The notes beneath the pieces are model-generated. The model was not told the DNA's origin and made no database searches. It saw only the letters and a list, made by a program, of their open reading frames with translations. Positions 9,056 to 17,380 of a stretch of 25,981 nucleotides of DNA are shown in pieces. Within the stretch, counting starts at the first letter, position 1; each line of letters begins with the position of its first letter. The translations under genes were made by a program, and so were the position numbers. Source of the stretch: Coemansia sp. RSA 922 (Eukaryota; Kickxellomycota; Kickxellomycetes; Kickxellales; Kickxellaceae); assembly GCA_027577415.1 (NCBI GenBank), contig JANBQS010000215.1, positions 1-25,981 on the forward strand, read 5' to 3'.

Positions 9056-9433
9056 TTAAGCAAAATATTGATTAGCTTGATTTCTTTGTGGAAGTCTTTT
9101 ATGATTATTGCAATATTCTACCGTCTTAATAATATCTTCTTCTACTAAATCAGCATACGATTCGTAACACTTATTGGTAAAATGCTCCAAATGAAATTTG
9201 ATACCGTGATCCTTATTAACAAGCTTAAGATATTCCTCACCAGAATATATAACAAAACAGCAGTTCATTTTGTCCTTGAGCTCTATACTATAGTTCTTGT
9301 CTAAATCAATATCTAGAGTATTATCTTCAGGATTAGGATTTGAATATATATATACGATGCAATCCTTGCATCCCTGATGATTCACATAATTTAAAATATA
9401 TTCTATATTTTGGAACACTGATATCTTAGTCAT
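9056..9433 (-). CDS. Small alpha/beta protein, array member B (unrecognised)
   Basis: 125 residues, ATG at 9433, TAA at 9056-9058. Its order of elements matches genes A and C: strand (KISVF), helix (IEYILNYV), strand (CIVYIYSNPNPED), strand (NCCFVIYSGEE), helix (YLKLV), strand (GIKFHLEHF), then a Glu-rich helix (ADLVEEDIIKTVEYCNN) and a polar tail. CFVIYSGEEYLKLVNKD lines up with FFALYTGSEDIDTLVNG of gene C. It has a CxxC (Cys22, Cys25), but before the strand rather than after it as in true thioredoxins, so redox function is doubtful. No signal peptide. A TATA box lies about 127 bp upstream, and an 18-A run lies between it and the ATG. Confidence 0.65.
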   Translation of the reverse strand: MTKISVFQNIEYILNYVNHQGCKDCIVYIYSNPNPEDNTLDIDLDKNYSIELKDKMNCCFVIYSGEEYLKLVNKDHGIKFHLEHFTNKCYESYADLVEEDIIKTVEYCNNHKRLPQRNQANQYFA

Positions 9434-9559
9434 TGGAAATTACTTGTTTAGATTCCTTAAACCAGAGTGTAAAAATATGTGGATAGGAGAATAACTGAAA
9501 ATATGTTAGGGCGAAGAAGAAAAAAAAAAAAAAAAAAGTGGGCGCCAGGATTTTCTCTT

Positions 9560-9567
9560 CTTTTATA
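9560..9567 (-). promoter_or_regulatory. TATA box for small gene B
   Basis: On the minus strand this reads TATAAAAG, about 127 bp before the ATG at 9433, followed downstream by a long A/T homopolymer. It mirrors the TATA position in gene A. Confidence 0.5.
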
Positions 9568-9792
9568 GCATATGCCGCGAGGAAAAATGGTGGGAATATT
9601 TCCCCACTTCCGATGTAAGGAGCAGAAAAAAATGGGTGTTGAACACTTCTACAGTTGAATTTGCTTTTTGCGCTTTTACAGAAAAGCTTGTTTTCTTCTA
9701 CCTCAAGCCTTTTTGCCCCCTGGAGCACAAAGCAAGAAAACGACCATTTTTTGTTGTTGTAATTTTTACATCCCATTACGCAAACATTTCCT

Positions 9793-10111
9793 CACTGCTA
9801 TTAGCCAAGAAGCGCCAAACCTGTGTCTTTTATGGCTAATGTATTGAAGTCTCCCTTCTCCCTCTTTTTGGGAATGACGAAAACTGCAGTTGGAGTAGCA
9901 AATGATGTAACTGAAGGTCATGTTGACACACGCGCTGCAATTTTCAAAGAACGAAGTCTTTGCACTTTCAAAGAAGCTGTTGGTGAGCAAAGCATTTTCT
10001 TTTCTTCTTTACTCTCGACCATGCCCGCCCATTTCCAATGACATCATTTTACAAGAAAAAGGCCTTCTTTTAACGGCTATTGAGGGAGGGGGACAAAAGC
10101 GTGCTGTGGAC
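9793..10111 (-). repeat. Diverged repeat R1 upstream of gene B
   Basis: The block aligns in the same orientation with 11621-12104. Landmarks in order: TTAGCCAAGAAG / TTGGCTGAAGAG, GTCTCCCTTC / GTCTCCTTTT, CTGCAGTTGGAGTAGCAAA / CCGCAGTTGGAGTAGCAAA, CAATTTTCAAAG, AAGTCT, TTTCAAAGAA, CATGCCCGCCCA(T/C)TTCCAA, and GCTATTGAGGG / GCTGTTGAGGG. No terminal inverted repeats or transposase were seen, so this is segmental duplication of non-coding 5' sequence rather than an obvious transposon. Confidence 0.7.
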
Positions 10112-10286
10112 GCAGAGAATGCAAGGTTCAAACACAAGACAGCGGCAAAGTACAGTGGGCAATACATACAACAATCTACAAGCGAATATACCTCTAAAAC
10201 TTGCTTTAGCAACATCAGCATGCTTTGACAACTAACTTGGACGTATGCTATTGAGCAAGTATTGTCTTTGCCAGTATATGCTGTGC

Positions 10287-10509
10287 TCAATAGCACATGA
10301 CATTTACTCCCTTGAATTGCTCTTGCTTTAACTCTGTATCTGTAGCTACCCGTGGAAGTTGAATTCTCATGGATTTGACGGCATCCTCGGCTGTATTGGC
10401 TGTCGAAATGTCAGCCTCTGCCCATGCGACTTTTATATTCCATGACGGTCAGGCTTTTTGTTGGCTCAGTGCTAGCCACTACACAGAAATTACCCGATAG
10501 CCGAAAGTG
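10287..10509 (-). pseudogene. Decayed small alpha/beta gene relic with a frameshift
   Basis: Two frames read on from each other. The upstream one (from 10509) gives SGNFCVVASTEPTKSLTVME. The downstream one gives KVAWAEADISTANTAEDAV, then KSMRIQLPRV, and ends with TGA at 10287-10289. They join if one A is removed from the AAAA near 10434-10437. The order of strand, strand ending ADIS, helix and MRIQLPRV recalls the second half of a thioredoxin fold, including a proline where the cis-Pro would be. VVAST recalls VVH.ST of gene C. There is no ATG at the start. I regard it as a broken relative of the array; the homology is weak. Confidence 0.4.
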
Positions 10510-10853
10510 TCAAGGTTCCTGTCATTCACGAATTACTTACAGACTTGCTCTCCAATCCACAAGTAAACACATTGTAGTATGTATGGTAGTTTGTCAGTGT
10601 AAACATAATAACTAGAGTATTAGTTGGCAGGATATGAGTGGTGAATGTAACCTTGCTATTCCTGATTATTAAACTGTACTTCAGAATACATGACCTGTTG
10701 TTTAATTGCCTCTCCCCAGCTTGCTGCTCATTTGATTTGACCTCTCCCATCAGCGACTGCCCACTGTCCAATTCACCATTGTCTGCATAGCAGCTAATGA
10801 TGTCCTATCAGACTTTTCTTTTTCACTTTAACCTCTATCGCAACTCTGCTCAT
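10510..10853. other. Intergenic, nothing recognised
   Basis: 344 bp between the relic at 10287-10509 and the 3' end of the truncated copy at 10854. I see no gene and no clear motif. Confidence 0.5.
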
Positions 10854-11288
10854 TTACATTCGAGGCATGCACGCCAAGAACTGAGCGTCAGGAAGGATAT
10901 TAGGCAATTCCTTTGCTAATTTTGAAAATTTATCTGACTTCATTTGCAACCTACTATTCACTATATCTTTCTCTAAAACATCGTAAATATGACCAAGCCT
11001 ATTTATAAGGACGTTGAATATAGTTTCCGGATCTTCAAAGTAAGTTTTGGTGACTATTCTCATATGTTGGATATCAAAATTGTGGACACCAGGATTGTCT
11101 AAATGACAGATGTGGCTTACTATATAATTATCATTACTAGCTAGAGAGTCGATGTCTTCTGAGCCCGTATAGAGGGCAAGAAAAAATCCATTCTCGCTTA
11201 AGGACAACTTCTGTAGCTCTCTAGTCAATTCTAATGGAGGAATGTCAGCAGTGCTCGCATGCACGACAAATATTATACATTTACTTGA
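10854..11288 (-). pseudogene. 5'-truncated paralogue of small gene C (array member D)
   Basis: The frame opens after a TAA at 11289-11291 and ends at 10854, 144 codons. It matches gene C from its residue ~24 onward: FVVHAST, ALYTGSEDID, YIVSHICH, Y.EDP.TIF.V..NRL. The first ~23 residues of gene C have no counterpart, and the first in-frame ATG lies deep inside (HMRIV, about codon 77). So either an upstream exon exists that I cannot find, or the gene has lost its start. The body itself has no stops. Its promoter flank (11371-11602) is still recognisably shared with gene C. The C-terminus differs (DAQFLACMPRM). Confidence 0.65.
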
Positions 11289-11370
11289 TTAAAGGGGTTT
11301 TAAATGTGACTCAATACTGGCAAATGATTGAAACGATAATAGGTAACATAATGGTGATTGTTCTGACATG

Positions 11371-11602
11371 TTGGTTCTTTTGTTGAAATAAAGAGCAAAA
11401 TGGGTAGCAGAAAATAAGAATAAATAAGTGAGGTAAAGAGAAATGGCAAGGTTCCCTTTCCAGACATATTATAGGAAGCATCAAAGGAATTCCAAAAGGA
11501 ATCCAAGGAGGATTGAATGTAGTACAAATCCTTTAAAGTATCTATGCCTTCAAAGGAATTCAAAGCAGGCAAACACCCCACCTTTCTTGTGTTTGCGTCT
11601 GG
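11371..11602 (-). repeat. Duplicated 5' flank of copy D (pairs with 7891-8146)
   Basis: Counterpart of the gene C flank, with the same order of landmarks from TTGGTTCTT to CCACCTTTCTTG. It includes TTCAAAG motifs at 11549 and 11559. It shows that copy D kept its promoter region although its N-terminal codons were lost. Confidence 0.6.
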
Positions 11603-11620
11603 CCATGCGAACCCTCGCCT

Positions 11621-12104
11621 GCTGCCATTGGCTGAAGAGCTCTAGACTTGTGCTTCAGACGGGCAAAGAGTTGAGGTCTCCTTTTTGGGCTAATTTAGGA
11701 AGAATAAAAACCGCAGTTGGAGTAGCAAAAACAGGCATGACGGCACATTTTGGCATTCACGAAGCAATTTTCAAAGCAGCAAGTCTCTATGTTTTCAAAG
11801 AAATAATTGGCAGACAAAGCTTTTTCCCCCTTCCACCTCCCCTCCACTTCCTGCCGTTGGCTGAGAAGTGCTAGACTTGCGCTTTTACAGGCAAAGAACC
11901 AAAATATCCCTTTCACTGCTCTCAAGGTAGGGAAGCCGCAGCCAAAATGGCAAAAAAGCGACATGGCAATTCGTGTTGACACACCCATTTACGAAGAACC
12001 AAGTCTCCATGCCCGCCCACTTCCAAGGACATCGGCTTTCCCCTTTTTGAAGGCCAAGGCATTTTATTAACTGCTGTTGAGGGTGGTGAAACCATGTTGT
12101 GGGC
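11621..12104 (-). repeat. Two tandem diverged repeats R2 (11621-11850) and R3 (11851-12104)
   Basis: Both units begin with CTGCC(A/G)TTGGCTGA followed by AGACTTG(T/C)GCTT and CAG(A/G)C...GCAAAGA. R2 carries GCAGTTGGAGTAGCAAA and two TTTTCAAAG motifs. R3 carries TGTTGACACAC, ACGAAGAACCAAGTCTCCATGC, CCGCCCACTTCCAA and CTGTTGAGGG. R1 at 9793-10111 contains landmarks of both, so R2/R3 may be an internal duplication of an R1-like unit. No coding role seen. Confidence 0.65.
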
Positions 12105-12251
12105 TTATAGGAGGCATGGTCTAAGCGCAAGCCAACTGGGGGTTTTTGAGTTGTTTCTCTGTGTGACTTAAAATAGTGCTCTTTCTAGCAATCAATGGGT
12201 GGACCTCCACCAAGAACATACGCTAGCAATGCCTTTGGGCTTTAGCTCTAA

Positions 12252-12380
12252 ATTAGGGAGCAATCCAATTGTGCTACTTGCGACAGCGTCCATCACGGTT
12301 GCAATTGTCTTGCATCAAAAGCACTAGTATGTTGTACCAGCTGTGGGCAAAGGCTCTGTGGCTTGGCTAGAAAATATTAG
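12252..12380 (+). other. Short Cys-rich open frame, possible zinc-binding relic
   Basis: Between in-frame TAA (12249) and TAG (12378) lies a 42-codon frame with eight cysteines and two histidines. They are spaced CxxC-x3-HH-x-C-x-C, then CCxxC and C (for example CATCDSVHHGCNC and CCTSCGQRLC). The spacing resembles a metal-binding module, but there is no start codon and I do not recognise a family. It may be a relic or chance. Confidence 0.25.
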
Positions 12381-13359
12381 AGCTATATGCACACAATGTA
12401 TGTTAGTCATCCAATATTAGAACCCTTTGTCATCATCAAATGGCAGCTTGTCCTTGCAAAATACAAGGAATGGGCTGTGTAGGCTCTCAGTGGCGAGATG
12501 GCCGTGTTAGTACCGATTGCTTGTGAAAGTATGAGTGGGAAGGTGCTGTCAGCTGAGAGAAAACTGCGGCAAGTGGGCACAAGCAGTCGCCGCAAGAATT
12601 GGGGGGGGGGGTGAGGGGGTGGTGGTTCGGCACTTGATAGCGTCTCGGCCTCCACTTTTTTAATCCCTCCCTCTCTCCATGCTCATCTCCCCCAGTCGCA
12701 TATTACGAGAGACACATGGGGATATACACTTTGCCCCCCGTTTTACTTCATTTTTTTCTTCTTTTATATTCCTGGGATGCCCAGACTACCATTTCTATGG
12801 TGGTTATGATTTGAAAAATAAAAGCAAGCGCAGAACTGACCTGATTAGTAATAAGCTTGAATAATGGATTTGGCAAAGAAGGTTTGCCATGTTGTGGCGG
12901 GGGAGGATGTCTTGCAGTCCATGTGGCTAACGCCTTCTTTTTTTTATTCCGGCTGGATGGGACGTTTAGTTTCATTGTTGTTTCTGTTGTTGCCGCATGC
13001 TTTGGGGCGACTTTTTTTCCCTCAACACAAACATGCCTAAACTACCGACCATTGATGGTCTCTTTTTTGTTTTTATCGCATCCTTCCTTTCCTAACTTTT
13101 TTTTTCTGTTTCATTCATATTTAGATTTTCTTTAGCTTTTTTTATGTAATGCACTGAACCTCAGTGTGCCTTGTCAGTGACAAGTACGCTTTCACTCATC
13201 ACTCTTCAGACTCGTTCAGTTTCACATCTCAATTATCAGTCGAAAAAAAAGGTTTAGCAGTTGGCGGAGAAAGAGGGAAACTCCGTGTAAGAGCAAACTG
13301 TCGCCTCACCTTGTCATATTCTCTCATTGGCATATCTTATATTTTTTTTACAGCAAACA
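12381..13359. other. Intergenic stretch with a G-run and pyrimidine tracts
   Basis: About 1 kb without a convincing gene. A run of eleven G (12601-12611) is followed by further G blocks up to about 12630. T-rich tracts occur around 12740-12770 and 13055-13145. The last ~100 bp ends in a pyrimidine tract and ACAG just before the small ORF at 13360. Frames on either strand look random or low-complexity. Confidence 0.45.
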
Positions 13360-13443
13360 ATGTCCGGCGAGCGAGTGCAGGGAGCGAAAGCATATCGGGA
13401 TTACCCACCACCATCCCGACCTCCATCGATAATGGACTTTTAG
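13360..13443 (+). CDS. Possible 27-residue microprotein after a strong 3' splice site
   Basis: ATG at 13360, TAG at 13441-13443, encoding MSGERVQGAKAYRDYPPPSR followed by PPSIMDF. Seven bases upstream is a textbook acceptor (T-rich tract then ACAG, ending at 13353). A possible donor GTGTAAGAG lies near 13285, which would make a ~69-nt leader intron. The peptide is polar, then Pro-rich. I do not recognise it. The splice signals are the main reason to list it; it could be chance. Confidence 0.25.
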   Translation: MSGERVQGAKAYRDYPPPSRPPSIMDF

Positions 13444-13700
13444 CATACATATACTTTTTCCCACGGCGCACATACAGGACCAGAGTTTGGAAACAGCTAG
13501 TGTATTTTTTTTTTTATCAAACTTGTAACATAATAGAATTAACCATTGCTTATAAACACTCAACAACTTTTTGCATACTGCAATGATTGCTCACACGATA
13601 TGTTCACATGCAAATACATTCGTCTTCTTGGTATCAGGCATGTGCGTAGTCTCGTTTTCTTTTACATTTAAGCTGCGGAAGGATCGTGACACATCACATA

Positions 13701-15161
13701 TCACATCTTGGCACTCGCATGTTTAGCCGCTAAATGTTTGCGAATGTACTGGCTGCCCCCCAAAACATTAAACGTAAGGTGGATGAGAACGACGGCGATA
13801 GGAACGGAAAAGTAATTGTTGCGCCAGGCGCTCAAACTCAACGGAAGTGTCAGTACCATGAATGGAGAGACGGCGAAATCCAGAGTGTATTTTGACAATG
13901 CCCAGCCAGCGATGTTATAGGCAAATTTGGCGTTAGGCGAGTTGGTTTGTGTTACGAGCGGGTTCAAGTTTCGACGTAATGTGCGTGCAGCGCTCGATAC
14001 CAATGCGGCAATAACAAAGGTCAGGTAGTATCCGGGATAGAACCCGTGCCACCAGGCAGAAACCAAAAAGGTCATGACAGTGGCAGCCGTTGATGACGAT
14101 GGCGGCACATGTTTCGTTGACTGTGACATGATACGCAAATACACGTGGTGTCTCAGCCACGTGTTAGTACCGATATTCCACCCATCAATGAGCTCTCTGA
14201 TACTGGTACCCAATTCGACCGACGATATATGTACGTTGGATATATCCATCCACCGAACAGAACCTGAATCGTCAAGGCCATCAAAGCCTAGGCCAGCCAG
14301 AACACAAGCGCCCTCGCTCATCTTCCACGCTGTATAGTAGGCCGCTCTCGCCACCACTCCCGCCGTGCACAAGTAGACGGCCTTGGCAACCATACCCTTG
14401 TATTGGAACTCGTTGGTGGTCAGGTGAAGGAAAGTAAAGGTGGGGTTGTAGACGACATAAACGACCATCCAAAACAAGCCAACCAGAAGCGTCGAGTATG
14501 CGCGTGTATTGAGTTGGCGGCGGTAAGCAGTGCTGTCGAAAGAGATCATACGCCGGTACGTAGACATTTCAAAGGAAGGGCCGACGGCAAATCCCGGGAA
14601 AAAGAACACGTAGCCCAAGTACTCCAGCAACGAAGGAGCGCTATCCACGGCGATTGCATTTTTAACTTGGTACGCGGACAATACAGCGCCTTGCTTATTC
14701 AATTGTTGGCCGTCGTATAAACAGAATGCCAGCGAGGTCACTTTAATTACAAATATCATTTGTGCACCCGTGTAGTCAAACGATATCTGCTTGTCTTCGC
14801 TTGCCTGCTCGCCCCACTGGCGTCGTAGTTGGCTGTATGACATGTGTAGCATGGCAACGAGGAATACGGCCTTTGGCATGAGCGAGCCCCGGAGAAACCG
14901 CATCAGTGCGTAGATTACGAGCGAGCCCACTGTAAGGTGCACCAGCCCCAGGTATTGCTCTTGTACTAGGCCAAAAAGGAGTACAGTTGATATGATCGAG
15001 AATAAGTGTCGCCCAGAGGAATTTGTCGGCGGTATACGCCGGAACAAATGTGCTAGTAGATATGATAAGAGTACGCTCACTACGGTTGCTATACGGTCGA
15101 CGGGTAGACCGCCGAGGTAGGTCGCTGATAGCCAGCCCAGAGCCCGGTTTAGCACCAGCAT
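13701..15161 (-). CDS. ALE1: Lysophospholipid acyltransferase of the MBOAT family (Ale1/Slc4/Lpt1 type)
   Basis: 486 residues from the ATG at 15161 to TGA at 13701-13703. It transfers acyl groups from acyl-CoA to lysophospholipids in the ER membrane (Lands-cycle remodelling and phosphatidic acid synthesis). Many hydrophobic segments are spread over the protein. The MBOAT hallmarks are present: WNIGTNTWLRHHVYLR at about residues 328-343 with the conserved Asn/Trp, and SAWWHGFYPGY at about 368-378 with the catalytic His near 372. FFFPGFAVGPSFE near 187-198 is also typical of this subfamily. Upstream codons without an ATG were not included. The gene is divergent from GID4 with a 397-bp shared upstream region. 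It has no introns and is slightly shorter than yeast Ale1 because it lacks a long cytosolic tail. Confidence 0.95.
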   Translation of the reverse strand: MLVLNRALGWLSATYLGGLPVDRIATVVSVLLSYLLAHLFRRIPPTNSSGRHLFSIISTVLLFGLVQEQYLGLVHLTVGSLVIYALMRFLRGSLMPKAVFLVAMLHMSYSQLRRQWGEQASEDKQISFDYTGAQMIFVIKVTSLAFCLYDGQQLNKQGAVLSAYQVKNAIAVDSAPSLLEYLGYVFFFPGFAVGPSFEMSTYRRMISFDSTAYRRQLNTRAYSTLLVGLFWMVVYVVYNPTFTFLHLTTNEFQYKGMVAKAVYLCTAGVVARAAYYTAWKMSEGACVLAGLGFDGLDDSGSVRWMDISNVHISSVELGTSIRELIDGWNIGTNTWLRHHVYLRIMSQSTKHVPPSSSTAATVMTFLVSAWWHGFYPGYYLTFVIAALVSSAARTLRRNLNPLVTQTNSPNAKFAYNIAGWALSKYTLDFAVSPFMVLTLPLSLSAWRNNYFSVPIAVVLIHLTFNVLGGSQYIRKHLAAKHASAKM

Positions 15162-15558
15162 TGTTAAAAACAAATAAAAAAGAAGGTCAAGAAACGCACA
15201 GACGGAAAAAGATAAAGGTGCAGGAAGCGATGAATTATCAGAAAGGAAGGTCTAGAAGATGCGAAAAGCAGTAGAGCGGAATTAGGCAGGCACGCCGTGC
15301 AACCCGCAGTGCACATCCGAAAGCGAGCTGACTCCACACCTCCACACCACAGGCGAGCTGAGCCAATAAGGGTCCTTTCTGTCGACGGGTGACCTTGAGA
15401 ACCTTACTTCTTCCAAGTTTATATTTATAAACATTTTTTTATTAGAGAACAGCGCTTCTCCATTCTCTCCTTTTTTATTATTTTCTCTTTTTCCCCCGCA
15501 CCCCCTTTATTTTCGTTGGGCAATCCGCTCAATTTTGCACTCTTAAAGAACAACACTT
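15162..15558. promoter_or_regulatory. Divergent promoter region between ALE1 and GID4, with a palindromic TATA element at 15417-15432
   Basis: 397 bp separate the two start codons. At 15417-15432 the sequence GTTTATATTTATAAAC is an inverted repeat (arms GTTTATA/TATAAAC around TT). It offers a TATA-like element on both strands, 256 bp from the ALE1 ATG and 127 bp from the GID4 ATG. Pyrimidine-rich sequence (15455-15515) follows on the GID4 side. Confidence 0.5.
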
Positions 15559-17380
15559 ATGCGTGTCGGAGAAGGCGTCGACAACAGCAGTAACAACCAA
15601 CGGATGTGGGGACCTGGGCGTCCTCGGCTCTCGTTTGGAGAACAGGGTTCCAGCCATCGACAGACAAATCGACGGCGAGTATTTGCACGTCTAGCGCCGC
15701 AAGAAACCGGCGAGCAATTGGTAATTGACAACCACCAGCCACACTTGAGCGACTCTGACATTGACGAGGTCCCGTTTGTAGTCGAGAATTACCAGGTGGT
15801 ACAACCGCCCACTCCACCACGGCGACGCAGTTGGGGCGCAGTCGACAGCTCCGACGACGAAGACGGCAACTCTATGGAGCCGCCAGCAGACACTGGGGAG
15901 GAGCAAGTGAGGCTGGAGCTGGAGCAATTTGGACAGCTGCGAAGACAGAGGTTTATGCGCGACCAGCGTACACGCTATCTCGGCGCTGCAGCACTGTCGA
16001 CTCAGAGCGCCGGTGGAAATGACGGGTCTATGCGACAGCATTTCCCGTCTAACGACGTTGACAGTTACTGGTATAACCAACCGTCGCCGGCCTCAGAGGT
16101 TGCTCCAGTGTCGGTATTAGTGCCTGTGCATAGGGTCGATCGCTTACAAATGCAGCAGTACCAGCCACCACCGCCGCCGCCGCCGCCCGTTAGTCGTAGC
16201 TACTTGTCTGACGAGTATCGTCGCGCTATGCTGGAAGTGATGCGCGCAAACGACACTGCTGCAGTGCTTGAGGATGATGACCCCGAGCAGCCACCGTCTC
16301 CCCAGCTCCTGCGCCGCCGCCAGTCGGTGCGTGAGCGCGCGCGCGACAAGAACGGAGCGACCGACGGTGGCGACGACCGAGGCAGCGGCATGCGCTCTGG
16401 AATGAGCCGCCAACCAACAGTGGCATGGCTGGCTAAACACACGGTGGCGGCGCGCTCCCTGGACTGCTCTTTGCTGCAGCCTGGTATGAAATTTGTCGGA
16501 GTGCAAAAGATCATAAACGAGTCGGAGATGGAGTTGCATCGGGGCGAAGAACTGACTCGGGCCATTGGTTCAGGGCAGTGGGACGTCGAGGTGGCGGTAC
16601 ATTCAGTTGATATGCAGAGCGGGCGGCTGACGGGGATTATGAAGGCACTCAACGTGCAGGATATGCCCACCAGCGTAGCGACATGCTGGGAGGGCGAGGT
16701 GGTAGACTTTAAAAATTTCATGCCGTTGACTGGAAAGTGGCACACGTCTGCTGACAGCGACAGGAAATACTGGCAGCTCTTTGCTTCTCTGGCCGCCGCT
16801 GACTCGTCTACGGAGGCCTTTTTGTGCAAGTGGCCGTCTTCGCTGTGTGGGAGGCGCATGCCGCGGCTCCTCGAGGACAACATCTACATGCGATGGAAAG
16901 GTAAGAGAGAATAATAGCATCATCTACGGCGTATTCATGATGTATCTGTGTACTAACTGCTTGCCATCCTGTAGAAATGTCGTTTATCAATCAGAACCCC
17001 GACGACGTTCGGCTCACCATCAAGGGCTTCTACTACATCTGCATGAATCGTAAATCTGGCGTCATTGAAGGTAAGTGAAGGGCCCCGCTGACTGTGAACC
17101 AGGAAAATGTCTTGAATAAGGGTGGCCACCCCTTTGATGGCATGACCCAGCTGACTTGCGCCTCCTCGCCCCTTTTTTTTGGGGGGAGGGTGTAATTCTG
17201 TCGCCCTTCCAAAAGCTCGTGTTGTCGAGGAAGGATAATTTCTAAATCGCTTGTTTCTTTTGCTATGCAACTTGTGTAGGCGTATACTTTGATGTCAGTT
17301 GCACACCGTTCCAGTTCCTATCGCTGCGTCCCGAAGGCTGTGGAAAAGGCCTGGCTTTTGCGTCGACTAAAATATGCTAG
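15559..17380 (+). CDS. GID4: GID4/Vid24, substrate receptor of the GID/CTLH ubiquitin ligase (three exons)
   Basis: Join 15559-16900, 16975-17070, 17280-17380; 512 residues. Intron 1 (74 nt) starts GTAAGAG, has a perfect TACTAAC branch site at 16951-16957 and ends GTAG. Intron 2 (209 nt) starts GTAAGTG and ends GTGTAG. Splicing joins NIYMRWK to EMSFINQ and later GFYYICMNRKSGVIEGVYFD, restoring the family's C-terminal core. Gid4 binds Pro/N-degrons in a beta-barrel pocket and delivers gluconeogenic enzymes and other targets for degradation. The Vid24 domain spans about residues 304-500: GMKFVGVQKI, DVEVAVHSVD, CWEGEVVDF, LTGKWHTSADSDRKYW. Residues 1-300 are a long disordered, acidic and Pro/Arg-rich extension with eight prolines in a row. 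Expression may be regulated through the palindromic TATA region upstream. Confidence 0.93.

Noticed and set aside
9838..10041. Plus-strand frames through repeat R1 as a candidate gene
   Set aside because: The frame is not kept in R2 or R3, so the conservation is of DNA, not protein.
11300..11581. Minus-strand frame upstream of copy D as its missing N-terminal exon
   Set aside because: Its translation does not resemble the first residues of gene C, and the DNA aligns with the non-coding flank of gene C.
13169..13183. CTTGTC-AGT-GACAAG hairpin as a terminator or operator
   Set aside because: A 6-bp stem in a eukaryotic intergenic region has no clear meaning, and there is no gene end nearby.
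16200..16883. 227-codon minus-strand frame opposite GID4
   Set aside because: Antisense shadow of the GC-rich first exon of GID4, which has clear homology and splice sites on the plus strand.
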